Assembly (NCBI GenBank): GCA_947568835.1
Contig: OX387604.1
Location: forward strand, 1,510,001 to 1,574,000
Source: Protonemura montana
Lineage: Eukaryota; Arthropoda; Insecta; Plecoptera; Nemouridae
Direction of reading: 5' to 3'
Length of the DNA: 64,000 nucleotides
Within the stretch, counting starts at the first letter, position 1. Every line of letters starts with the position of its first letter. The notes under the pieces were generated by a model. That model saw only the letters and a program-made list of their open reading frames with translations, was not told the DNA's origin and searched no databases. The position numbers were made by a program, and so were the translations under genes. This document shows, in pieces, positions 25,557-60,720 of this stretch.

Positions 25557-25610
25557 GATCAATTTCTTGATCAATTTCTTGATCAATTTCTTGATCAATT
25601 TCTTGATCAA
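25557..25610. repeat. 12-bp tandem repeat GATCAATTTCTT
   Basis: Four copies, followed by related GATCAAGG and TTGATCAA words further on (26150-26215). The open frame through it (INFL repeats) is a by-product of the 12-bp period. Confidence 0.9.
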
Positions 25611-26784
25611 GGTCTTGAGCTCAAAATCTGCACGTGAAGGAGTTGATCAACAGCTAACTGCATTGTGGAAACTGTGTACCTCAAAGTGGACAAAATAACA
25701 AAATCGGAAGCAAATGAACGGAGCGATAGGAAGATTGTTTTCAAAAAACTATAATAACTTTGCGTTTATTACAAAATTGATTAAATACTTGTTAACCCAC
25801 GTAATTTTACGGAAAACAAAAGAAACAGACACCGAGAGGCAACACCGTTATACGTTGTATTGACAAATCATGTTTTGTGATCCCGTTTGGAAAGTGTCAA
25901 AATCTCACCTTGCCAACCAGTTCTATAAGATAACATTCACCATTAAAACTCAATTATCGCTGCGATATTGCTTTAGGTCAATTTCACAAATTATGTACAA
26001 ATAAAACCATTTCAGTTTTTAAGCAATTTTCGCAATTTCGAGTGAGATGCCAACTTCCAACGGGTTCCCGTAGATAGCCTCTGATTGGTTCGTTTCATTC
26101 TAGATTTAACGAAAAATAGGGTTTGTTCTAATTGAAAAAAATTGAGCTCAATTGAATTGATCAAGTCTTTTCAAAATTGAGATCAAGGAATTGATCAATG
26201 TCTTGATCCATGTAAACTAGGTTTAAGCGAGTAATATTAAATCGAAGAGGGGAAGGAATGACCTGCGTTCGATTTGCGAATAGTGTGAACATCTGTAGCG
26301 TGGGACCCTTTTCGACAGTTCATCTCTGTGCTCTACACTGTGAAACGTGTTACCATCCCTATCGTGTAGTGTTAGTGAGGTACAGCCTTGTATTTTGTAG
26401 CCTTCGACATTTTGTACCTATTCGCGGCCTCAAATTATTTAGCAAAGTGGCGACCAGTTGGCTTATTTAATTTTTCTCTAAGGGTTTGGTGAGGGACCAA
26501 CTTTGGAGGTCAAGTGTGAGTACACGTGGTCTTTGCACGTGACCATTGCATGTGACTCATGCTGCAGTTGTTACACAGTGCCATTTGCGACATCCGTCAC
26601 CACCTACGTGTATTGTCCCTAGAATGACAGCACCTCGATTCGACTTAACTTTAGCACACTCAACGCTTTAACTGTGTTGCTATTAATATTTACATACAGA
26701 TATTTTTGAAGCAGAAGCGCAAGGATCAAGACGGTCTTTGATCTAGACCAGAACGTAAGAATAGAAGCAAGTCTGGCAGTAACC

Positions 26785-27226
26785 GTACGGTTTAGCGTGT
26801 TGGAAACACCGGTTCTCATGAGATCACCGAAGTTAAGCAACACTGCGCTAAGTCGGGTGACCCGAGATGGGTGACCATCATACACATGACCAGTTCTATT
26901 TGGGAGAAAGGTTGGAGGGATGAAAGTTAGTTCAGCAATTTCATTCGTCTTGCTTATCAACCTCTCGACGGCATTGATTTGTGGAGGAATCCTGCTGTTG
27001 AAGTTGTACCGTCTTTCGGAAGGGACGTCAAGCCGGTGGTCCCCTTGGTGCTCTTCGGCAGGAGTAGGTTACGTGCCGTCACCGGGTTTCCCCTCCTCCC
27101 TTCTAGGCTAAGTTAGATCTATCATCCTCCTCCTCATCATCCATTCATTCACCGACGCCATTAGACCAGTGCCACATGGCCAGATGTCAAAACAAAACAG
27201 TGCGTCGTTAAACACCACAAATCAAT
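26785..27226 (+). mobile_element. 5S-rRNA-derived SINE, best preserved copy
   Basis: The head contains GAAGTTAAGCAACACTGCGC and GGGTGACCCGAGATGGGTGA, close to the 5S rRNA internal control region (boxes A, IE, C). The body contains GGTTGGAGGGATGAAAGTTAG and ends GTGCGTCGTTAAACACCACA. The 5' start is approximate. The 5S-like region is broken off after the control elements, so this is not a functional 5S gene. Confidence 0.85.
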
Positions 27227-27867
27227 CCTCCTAGTCTTTGGTTCTACCGTGTTCTACCGCTGAGTGTGCAGGTTATATAAACTGCACACTCAACGGTCCT
27301 ACCAACGGTTCTACTCTGGTCACCGCCCCTGATCGAGTTGCCAACTTGTCAGTCCTGGCGCGTTCCACGCTGAGATGCTGGCCGCGCTTGGGTTTAACAA
27401 CGGTTAAACTTAAGACATTTAAAACGAGAGTATTGAGTATTACTAATTAATAAGTGAATTGGTTTGACACTTCAATATTCGGGTAATGAGACAATTAAGA
27501 GCAAATAAGCTCTAGATTATTAAATATATATGCATTAAAAGCGTGTTGGCACTCTAGGCCATGGCTAGGCCATGCGTAGGCCATTTTGTTAGCGTCGTCA
27601 CACTTGCTCACTGTGTTGTTGAGCGGAACCTCTGGAATCAATTCTAGTACGCGGTCAAATCGTTGTTGCTCTGTGATACCAAGAAAAAAGAATTTTTGCT
27701 TGCTAGGCTGACTCCAATGGTTCTTGTTGTCTTGTAAGTAGGCATGTGTATACCTGCTCGATTTTGCCTTCAGATTGCTGCTGATCCCATGCCTGAAGAC
27801 AAGGGTTAGAAAATGTAAATCCATTCTCCTTTTGAAGATACTCGTGAAGCTTTATTAAATCGCAGTT

Positions 27868-28226
27868 GAATTAAGAATGCTGGAAACACTGGTTTTCGTG
27901 ATATTATCGAAGTTAAGCTGCGCTAGGTTAGGTAATGGTTGGGTGACCATTGTACACATGGCCAGTTCTGTCACAGAGAGAGGTTGGAGGGATGCAAGTT
28001 TGTACAGCAGCTTTATTTGCCTTGCTGATCAACCTCTCGACAGCATGGATTTGTGGAAAAATCCTGTTATAACCTTCTTTCGGAAGGAACGTTGAGCCAG
28101 CTGAAACTTACGATGCTCTTCGATAGAAGTTAGCAGCGAGTTAACCACTTACTCACCTACTCCAAAAGACCAGTGTCACCAGGGATTTTTGTCAAAAAAG
28201 TGTCGTCAAGCACCACAAATCAATTT
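27868..28226 (+). mobile_element. 5S-rRNA-derived SINE, diverged copy upstream of the module array
   Basis: Head ATCGAAGTTAAGCTGCGCTA and GGTTGGGTGACCATTGTACA, body GGTTGGAGGGATGCAAG, and tail GTGTCGTCAAGCACCACAAA. It is more decayed and has an internal deletion. It lies about 40 bp before the acceptor that precedes the module-array gene. Confidence 0.75.
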
Positions 28227-28529
28227 GACTAACGTTATAGTTTGTTTTCTCTATTTTCTTGCAGCAGCCCTCCAACTACTAGCCATTCCCTGAACTGGTA
28301 GCTCTGGAAGCAAAGAGGGGCTATAGAAGAACAACACAAACAGGAACTTGAACCTTGCAAGGAGTATCTTTTCGACCTGTCACTCCACAGAAACTCACTG
28401 AAACATACCTAAGCCATACAATCAGGTTCTTCTGGGAGATCTGGCTTGCACCTTGCCACCGGTAGTTACTGTCAGCAACTCCTTACTGTGTCCAGTAGTC
28501 CAATCAGTTCTAAATCTCTTTGAAGATAG

Positions 28530-31500
28530 ATGGATCTTAACTTTCCAAAGTCTGTAAAGTCAGCCAAGATGGAAAGAAACGTTTCTTTAAAACGAAAGAG
28601 ATTTAATGGTACCACACCAATGGTACCTGAAACGGCAGAAAACAACATTAAAAACCTCCAGGACGATGCAGCTGCCGCACCAGTAAAGAGAGTGTCTAAA
28701 AACAGAAAGGGTACCTCTGTTAATACTTGCAGGAGTGCTACTTGCTACTCAGATTGCATTGAAGAAGCGATCTTGCAAGCAACCAAAGAGTTGGAGCAAA
28801 CTGAATGCGTTTTGACACCGGAGAAGGGAGAGAAAGTGTTGGGAAAAAATCCAGTGCCTTTTGATAATGTGCATATTATCGATGATTTAACAAATGATGT
28901 TTATGAGGTTGCCCTTTCAAAGAGGTCTTTATTCGTGGTAGGTAGGAGGAAAAGAGTTCAAGTGCACAGTGGAGATTCTCAGACGGAAAAAATCCTCAAA
29001 CTACAAGAAACTTCAAAAACATTCATAAAAGACATATCTGATGATCAATCAGGAGTTGATTGTTCCATGAAAATAGTGAAAAGTTCTTCACACAGCGTCT
29101 CACTTGGAGAATTACTGAAAAAAGTGACAGAGGCTTACCACAGCCCCTACCCTTCAAGACTTACATTTTTCACTAATGTCTCGAGACGGAAGTCTCATTT
29201 CGAATCACTAGAAGTCCACTGCAATGAGCTTTCTCATGGAAATCAACCAAAGACTGTCTCTGGGATGTTGAAATTGTTTCCAGAACCTTCTTCTGCCTGC
29301 AAAAAAAAAACCTATGAAACAATTGAAAACAATTTTGAACAAATCCAGGAGGATGCAGCTGCCGCACCAGTGAAGAGAGTATCTACCGAGAAACAGAGCA
29401 CTACATTCACGCCCTGCGTACAGACAGCCCAGATGGTAAGAAATGTTTCTTCAAAACCAAAGACAAGACACACCACTGGTACCTGAAACCATTGAAAACA
29501 ATTTTAAACATTTCCAGGACGATGCAGCTGCTGCACCAATGAAGACAGTGTCTCAAAATACACAGAGTACGTCTGTTCCTCCTTGCAGGAGTGCTTCTTG
29601 CTTTTCAGATTGCATTGAAAAAGTGATCTTTCAAGCAATGGAAGAGTTGGAGCACAGAGAATGCATTTTGGCACCCGTGGAGAGAGTATCTACGGAGCAA
29701 AAGAGCACTAAATTCTCGCCCTGCGTACAGACAGCCCAGATGGTAATTAATGTTTCTTTGAAACCAAAGACACAAGACACACCACTGGTACCTGAAACTA
29801 TTGACAACAATTTTAAACATTTCCAGGACGATGCAGCTGCTACACCAGAGGAGACAGTCTCTAAAAATACACAGAGTACCTTTGTTCCTCCTTGCAGGAG
29901 TGCTTTTTGCTTTTCAGGTTGCATTGAAAAAGTGATCTTTCAAGCAATGGATGAGTTGGAGCAAACTGAATGCATTTTGGCACCCGTGGAGAGAGTATCT
30001 ATCGAGAAACAGAGCACTACATTCACGCCCTGCGTACAGACAGCCCAGATGGTAAGAAATGTTTCTTCGAAACCAAAGACACAAGACACACCACTGGTAC
30101 CTGAAACTATTGAAAACAATATTAAACATTTCCAGGACGATGCAGCTGCTGCACCAGTGGAGAGAGTGTCTAGGAAGAGAAAGAGTACTTCTTTCACGCC
30201 CTGCTTACAGACAGCCCAGATGGTAAGAAATGTTTCTTTGAAACCAAAGACACAAGGCACACCACTGGTACCTAAAACTATTGAAAACAATTTTAAACAC
30301 TTCCAGGACGATGCAGCTGCCGCACCAGTGAAGAGAGTGTCTAGGAAGAGAAAGAGTACTTCTTTCACGCCCTGCTTACAGACAGCCCAGATGGTAAGAA
30401 ATGTTTCTTTGAAACCAAAGACACAAGGCACACCACTGGTACCTGAAACTATTGAAAACAATATTTAACATTTCCAGGACAATGCAGCTGCTGCACCAGT
30501 GGAGACAGTCTCTAAAAATACACAGAGTACCTCTGTTTCACCTTGCAGGGGTGCTACTTGCTTTTCAGATTGCATTGAAAAAGTGATCTTTCAAGCAATG
30601 GATGAGTTGGAGCAAACTGAGTGCATTTTGGCACCCGTAAGGAGAGTATCTACCGAGAAAAAAAGCACTACATTCACGCCCTGCGTACAGACAGCCCAGA
30701 TGGTAAGAAATGTTTCTTTGAAACCAACCCGCACCCACCCTGATCAATTCCCCCCCAACTCCTCTGTCCATCACCACACCACCAGAAACAGAAACAACAT
30801 AAGACTACCGACTCACGCCCACTCCTCCTTCACAAATAGCCCCCACCACATCTGCACAATAATCTACAGCAAACTCCCAGCCTCAATCGTCAGTTCAACC
30901 TCCCTCACATCGTTTGAAAGCCAGCTTAAGTCCTTCCTAATCCAACACCCCTTCTATACCCTCTCAGAATACCTCAATCATGACACCTCCCATTAGCCTC
31001 CATCCCACCACCAAACTCTAACTGTACCTAGACCATAGACCCAGCCTCCCAACATCTAACCCTGTATCATATCTGTATCATAACTGTATCATATCTGTAT
31101 CTTAACTGTATCATATCTGCATCATTCACCAAAACCATACCATCATTATTATTATTATTTAAACATCATTTATCCTTCTTCACTCATCTACATGTATCAT
31201 ATGATCATGTAAAATTATTCTAACCATACGCATAATCATAGCATAATCATAACTTGACGATATATACCCATACTATGTACAATGTACCAGTCAACGGGAC
31301 AATAATAAATACAAATACAAATACAAACGACACAGGGCACACCACTGGTACCTAAAACTATTGAAAACAATTTTAAACACTTCCAGGACGATGCAGCTGC
31401 CGCACCAGTGAAGAGAGTGTCTAGGAAGAGAAAGAGTACTTCTTTCACGCCCTGCTTACAGACAGCCCAGATGGTAAGAAATGTTTCTTTGAAACCAAAG

Positions 31501-33944
31501 ACACAAGGCACACCACTGGTACCTAAAACTATTGAAAACAATATTTAACATTTCCAGGATGATCCAGCTGCCGCACCAGAGGAGACAGTCTCTAAAAATA
31601 CACAGAGTACCTCTGTTTCACCTTGCAGGAGTGATTCTTGCTTTTCAGATTGCATTGAAAAAGTGATCTTTCAAGCAATGGATGAGTGGGAGCAAACTGA
31701 ATGCATTTTGGCACCCGTGGAGAGAGTATCTATCGAGAAACAGAGCACTACATTCTCGCCCTGCGCACAGACAGCCCAGATGGTAAGAAATGTTTCTTCG
31801 AAAGCAACGACACATGGCACACCACTGGAGCCTTATTCACTACTTTTTCTTGTCGCCAATGCCCGGCAATGGGAGTTCAATTGCGAGAAATGGAAATCTC
31901 GCCTAAAATTGGTGTTCGTTATCTAGCAATGCGATCCAAAGCCGCGAATTGGAATTACAACCGGGACTTTCGCTTTCTGAGTCGACTGGACCCCGTAAAT
32001 AGACTAAGTTGGGTTAAAGGTTGGCAAATAATCATCTTCGAAGAATCAAATCCTTTTCAAAGTATCCCTTTTAAGTTTTAATGAAGTATATATTGTGAGA
32101 AGTGTGTTACGCGTTTTACAAAGTTCATGTGATTATGTTTCCGAGAAAAAACATGCGTAATAATTAAGTGTAACAAAGATTATTAGAATGATAAAATATT
32201 GTAGTGACAGTGATGCGCAAAGTATTGGCATAGAACAAGGTGATTACTCTATTCCACTAAAAATTTAATGAAACAGACTTGTTTTTATTGTAGCTATTGC
32301 CCTTCGAATATGAAAATTATTTATGTATATGGAATAATGTATGGCTATGGTAATTTACAACGTATGTGACAACTATAAAAGGTTGCTGAGTTTAAGGAAT
32401 ACATTTAATTAAATATTTACAATTAAATAGGAATAATCTTCTGATTTTCAGAAAAATTTTAATGATTGATGTGGTGTTCGGCTGAGATATTTCGTTGTTG
32501 CAATTATAAGAAGGTGCAAACGGATAATTCTTGAAATGTCAAAAGCGAAAACAAATTCATAATTCAGCAGTATTTTATCAGTTTTCCACTCTGCTTTTGC
32601 CTCATTGACTCTGATTTCCCCTCCCGTGCCTTGGTTTCCATTTACCCGCCCGAGTCCATTGCCATGTGCATAGAGAATACTAACTTTCTGGGCATTGGCA
32701 TTTGCGCGAATTCGACAAATCGTCTAATGCCGGATATTGGAATTCTGACCGAATATTCGGAAAGTTAGTGAATAAGGCTCCTGGTACCTGAAACTATTGA
32801 AAACAATTTTAAACACCTTCAGGACGATGCAGCTGCCGCTCCAGTGAAGAGAGTATCTATCGAGAAACAGAGCACTACATTCACGCCCTGCGTACAGACA
32901 GCCCAGATGGTAAGAAATGTTTCTTCAAAACCAAAGACACAAGACACACCACTGGTACCTGAAACCATTGAAAACAATTTTAAACATTTCCAGGACGATG
33001 CAGCTGCTGCACCAGAGGAGACAGTCTCTAAAAATACACAGAGTACGTCTGTTACACCTTGCAGGAGTGCTTCTTGCTTTTTATATTGCATTGAAGAAGT
33101 GATCTTTCAAGCAATTGAAGAGTTGGAGCAAAGAGAATGCATTTTGGCACCCGTGGAGAGAGTATCTATCGAGAAACAGAGCACTACATTTACGCCCTGC
33201 TTACAGACAGCCCAGATGGTAAGAAATGTTTCTCTGAAACCAAAGACACAAGACACACCACTGGTACCTGAAACCATTGAAAACAATTTTAAACATTTCC
33301 AGGACGATGCAGCTGCCGCACCAGAGGAGACAGTCTCTAAAAATACACAGAGTACCTCTGTTAATACTTGCACGAGTGCTACTTGCTTTTCAGATTGCAT
33401 TGAAGAAGCGATTCCGCAAGCAACGGAAGAGTTGGAGCAAACTGAATGCGTTTTGACACCGGAAAAGGGAGAGAAAGTGTTGGGAAAAAATCCAGTGCCT
33501 TTTGATAATGTGCATATTATCGATGTTTTAACAAATGATGTTTATGAGGTTGCCCTTTCAAAGAGGTCTTTATTCGTGGTAGATAGGAGGAAAAAAGTTG
33601 AAGTGCACAGTGGAAATTCTCCGACGGAAAACCTCCTCAAAATACAAGAAGCTTCTATAAAATACATGAAAGACATTTCTGATGATCAATCAGGAGTTGA
33701 TTGTTCCATGAAAATAGTGAAAAGTTCTGCACACAGCGTCTCACTGGAAGAATTACTGGAAAAAGTGACAGAGGCTTACCACAGCCCCTACCCTTCAAGA
33801 CTTGCATTTTTCACTAATGTCTCAACAGGGAAGTCTCATTTTGAATCACTAGAAGTCCACGGCAATGAGCATTCGAATGCAAATCAACTAATGACTGGTA
33901 CTGGGATGTTGAAATCTTGCCCAGAACCTTCTAGTTCCTGCTAA
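28530..33944 (+). CDS. Tandem-module gene of unknown family, inferred 11 exons, about 1006 residues
   Basis: I do not recognise this protein. Inferred exons, all phase 0-0: 28530-29435, 29518-29742, 29827-30051, 30136-30222, 30307-30393, 30478-30702, 31387-31473, 31558-31782, 32823-32909, 32994-33218, 33303-33944. Internal exons are exactly 87 nt (29-residue module, DDAAAAPV...QTAQM) or 225 nt (75-residue module adding a Cys-containing stretch, TPC/PCRSASCFSDCIEK...EC). Putative introns begin GTAAGAAATG (GTAATT once), end TTTCCAG or CTTCAG, and are 82-84 nt except two enlarged by insertions. A ~160-residue domain (NPVPFDNVHIIDDLTNDVYE...) occurs twice, in the first and last exons. Most 84-nt introns are themselves open and in frame, so unspliced reading is also possible. 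An acceptor at about 28263 precedes the first exon. It could also be a decaying array. Confidence 0.6.
30728..31328 (+). mobile_element. 5'-truncated non-LTR retrotransposon inserted in the module array
   Basis: The array unit is interrupted after GAAACCAA and resumes at GACACAGGGCAC. The insert begins inside a reverse-transcriptase C-terminus: HTTRNRNNIRLP, then IIYSKLP and FESQLKSFL, ending at a stop at 30996. A 3' region with 11-12-bp TGTATCATA-like repeats follows, with a terminal run of ATACAA repeats. This layout is that of a CR1/Jockey-type LINE 3' end. No clear target-site duplication was found. Confidence 0.8.
31828..32780. mobile_element. 953-bp non-autonomous DNA transposon with 15-bp perfect terminal inverted repeats
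   Basis: The ends are GAGCCTTATTCACTA (31828-31842) and its exact complement (32766-32780). It is flanked by CTG on both sides (31825-31827, 32781-32783), and removing the element and one CTG restores the array unit CACTGGTACC. The inside has no long open frame. The 3-bp target duplication does not identify a superfamily by itself; I leave it unassigned. Confidence 0.85.
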
Positions 33945-34876
33945 AAAGAACCATTAGAAATATCCTGTTGCAGTTTTGATTATACTACTACATGTTCACA
34001 GTAAAACTGGTTGCTTGAAAAATATTTTAAATTACGATTTAACTTGTAAAACGATTTAGAAAAAGTTAAAATCTTCTTTGTCATGCATAAATCAAGAAAT
34101 GTGTGATATCAATTTTCTGGTAATTCTTTGGAGACTAACATGTAAGAAAATTTTCCAGCAATCCGCTCAAGCTTTGATATTTTTTAAGATCCAAGACTAC
34201 TAATGTTTCCAAGAACCTACACAGCGAGTGAATCATGTGCAGTATTGCAGATTGACACTGTCCAGTCAGCTGATGCTTTAGAATGATTAAGTGGTGGATT
34301 AAGTGATTATGCCCAAGGTGACCACAGCTATGTCAAAACCTCAGAGGCCAGCAGCCAATCCACCAGGCACACAAAGCTTTAACTTTCGATCCCAAACTTT
34401 ACCTATTCTCATATGCTTTTATGAATTTTTTTTTTTTTTTTCTTAAATTCGACTTTTGATGCTATTTATTTCATTATCATCTACTCGTTGGTTATCCCCT
34501 CAAACACATCTTTTCGATATCCAGACTCTATGCCGACACTTGTCATTCTCCACCTAAAAGAGCTACGCTTATCTACCACACCACTCAAATACAATTTGCA
34601 AAGACGAAGAATATGTTTAGATGAATATGAGACTTGAGTGCTAATTTTTCTTTGGTGACTATTTTACACAAAAGAAAATGTGTTTCTTACTATTTTAAGT
34701 GTGCCTAGGTAGGCACTAGGCAGGGTTACTTTGAAGACTATCAATTTGAACACAGATGTACTGTTCTTATATAGGATCTGATGTCTTAAAGATGTTCATT
34801 GCCAATGATGTTAATAATTTTTTTTCATTATCAATGCGTACAACTACTGCTACTCAATCTTGGAAACCATGTGCAG

Positions 34877-35008
34877 TTTGCATTTGGCTGCACGAGTCTC
34901 AAGGTGCTGCCGAGGCTGGGAGAAGAACTGAGTGTCAAGAAACCCCCTCCCCCTGACATTCATGCAGGCAGCGGTGCGACGGAGGGTGTTGTAGCTGTTT
35001 TTAGTTAA
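34877..35008 (+). other. Weak candidate for a terminal coding exon
   Basis: A CAG acceptor-like site (34874-34876) precedes 43 open codons, FAFGCTSLKVLPRLGEELSV and then a proline-rich KKPPPPDIHAG stretch, ending at a stop. Codon composition is more gene-like than the neighbours and it starts in phase 0 like the array exons 1 kb upstream, but there is no donor linking them. It may be nothing. Confidence 0.2.
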
Positions 35009-36494
35009 GCTGAATTAGTGATGAGCATGTCTTGTAATGTTCCTATTTACTTATTAATGTGAAAAGTAAACGTATAATCATCATTTTCAGTTCAAATCAT
35101 ACGAAATACTTCTTAAAGTGTACTGGTTTGCATATTTGCTAAAGGTCATTCATTTAAAACATCATTTAAACTTAAATTTGATTGAAAGCTTTTTAAGTAT
35201 CTGTTTGTATTGGCAATTTTATACTCAATCCTTTAAAGTTTTTTTGTACAAGGTCATGTTGCTGGAAGTAAGAATGCTAAAAGGCTGAACAATAATGTGG
35301 AAAAGAATGGATGTAAATGCCTGCTTTTTCTTGATCCAGAGATTGATTTTTCTAATAAAAATAGTAAAACTCGTGTGTTCTATTTTGTCTGCAGCCTTAA
35401 AGTGCATGAAAACCGATGCATATTATAACGTTCCATATTCGCCCCTCCGATTCATTTCACATTCATTTAAAAAACAATCTTTCCAACAATTGGAAAAATA
35501 AGTTACCCTATACCTGCGAAAATAACACAAATTCGGTCATTTGCCCCGGTATAGAGTGCGGCAGGAGCAACAAAGTAACTATGTAACCATTTTCAGGAGT
35601 AGGCTAGTCCCACAGCCTCAATGGGAAAGCGAGAGTGAGTGAAATGCAACTATTAACTAAAAGATTATTTTGGCAAACACCAAAAATAAATTTGAGTGGG
35701 CTGTTGACACAGGCTTGTTAGCTGGCACGAGTATGTCACACTCCCATGCGCCCACGAGTCTTTGCTTATGGACCCCCCACCAGGGAAAAACCTCTGGGCC
35801 TGGGGGTGGTCGCTCCCCCGGTAGTTACGCCATTGGAATGGACACAGGCCTGCTAACGACAGCCAAATGAACAGTGGATGGAGCAAACCGACTGGTTTTC
35901 TTAGGTGAGGACTAAATCTACCACAAATTATTATTTTATAAAATATTTTAATTATACATTGATATATATTTTTGAATTATCAACAAACACATCTCCTTGT
36001 AATAAAATGCAGCTCAATATATTGGCAATATATCTTATGAATGATTGTGATAGTTAAGGACAAAAAAAAATCTCACACATCAAAGAGGCAAGAATTGAGA
36101 GTAGTACAAACTCTGTAGTATAAACATTACTTCTTTTTAAGGCCACTAATATTATCTTTCCAACCTTTCATTCATAAATTCTAGTTTGATTCATGTGAAT
36201 CGAACAGCAAGGCAGTTTAGAAATTACATTGACAGTGACAGTAGCAGTAATACTGGGGTGCTTTCATGTGCGCGATAGTTTGTACGAAAACTGCGAATTA
36301 ACGCAAAGTATTTCACGCGTTTCCAGCCGAATGACAATCGGTAAGATATTCAACAACCCAAAACAAAACCTGTAAGATTTTTAGGTACAAGGCAAAAATA
36401 CCAATAACAGGAACTTTACTGTAATCATCCTTGCGTCAACACAGACAAAATTATTAATAAGTACTTAAAATCCAGATAGAAAATCATAATCCAA

Positions 36495-36500
36495 TTTAAT
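36495..36500 (-). terminator. Possible ATTAAA polyadenylation signal of the ABCC1-type gene
   Basis: The plus strand reads TTTAAT here, giving ATTAAA on the gene strand about 145 nt after the stop codon at 36645. No AATAAA is closer. This is a common variant hexamer but may be chance in AT-rich DNA. Confidence 0.3.
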
Positions 36501-36644
36501 TTAGCCACCACTAAATATTTACTGCATGTACAGTACACTCAATTACAGTACACTTAATTTTGAAATCTGTATAAAAAACAAATAACACAGAAAACATAAA
36601 TAATTGTGAAATAGTGTGGTGGTGGCAGATGCTTGACGAACTGT

Positions 36645-60679
<24,035 letters not shown>

Positions 60680-60720
60680 TCCGGCACCTCCTCGGTCAGC
60701 TGCTTTCGGCCAAGCTCTAG

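Larger units (their letters stand above)
28662..33400 (+). repeat. Tandem array of 171-bp and 309-bp units
   Basis: Copies of GACGATGCAGCTGC start at or near 28662, 29350, 29518, 29827, 30136, 30307, 30478, 31387, 31558, 32823, 32994 and 33303. Uninterrupted spacings are 171 bp (87 + 84) or 309 bp (225 + 84), one copy being 2 bp shorter. Near-identity between copies points to recent tandem duplication or ongoing homogenisation. The first copy is the most divergent: its putative donor reads GGAAAGAA instead of GGTAAGAA. Confidence 0.9.
33945..36644. other. Region between the module array and the ABCC1-type gene
   Basis: AT-rich, with a poly-T run at 34426-34441. Apart from the weak terminal-exon candidate at 34877-35008 I see no gene. 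The two genes point towards each other, so both 3' ends must lie here. Confidence 0.5.

Noticed and set aside
26785-26890. Possible genuine 5S rRNA gene
   Set aside because: Only the internal control region is 5S-like; the 3' half of 5S rRNA is replaced by the SINE body and there is no T-run terminator.
26920-27111. 63-codon frame that also appears at 1123-1311 on the other strand (MKVSxATSFxLLIN...)
   Set aside because: It is the body of the 5S-SINE read in one frame; other copies are broken and SINEs do not encode proteins.
29940-30461. 173-codon minus-strand frame in the module array
   Set aside because: Antisense shadow of tandem coding-like repeats; the same shadow recurs in each copy.
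28662-33400. Regular repeats that might be a CRISPR array
   Set aside because: Units are 171 or 309 bp, coding-like and without short repeat/spacer alternation; the genome is eukaryotic.
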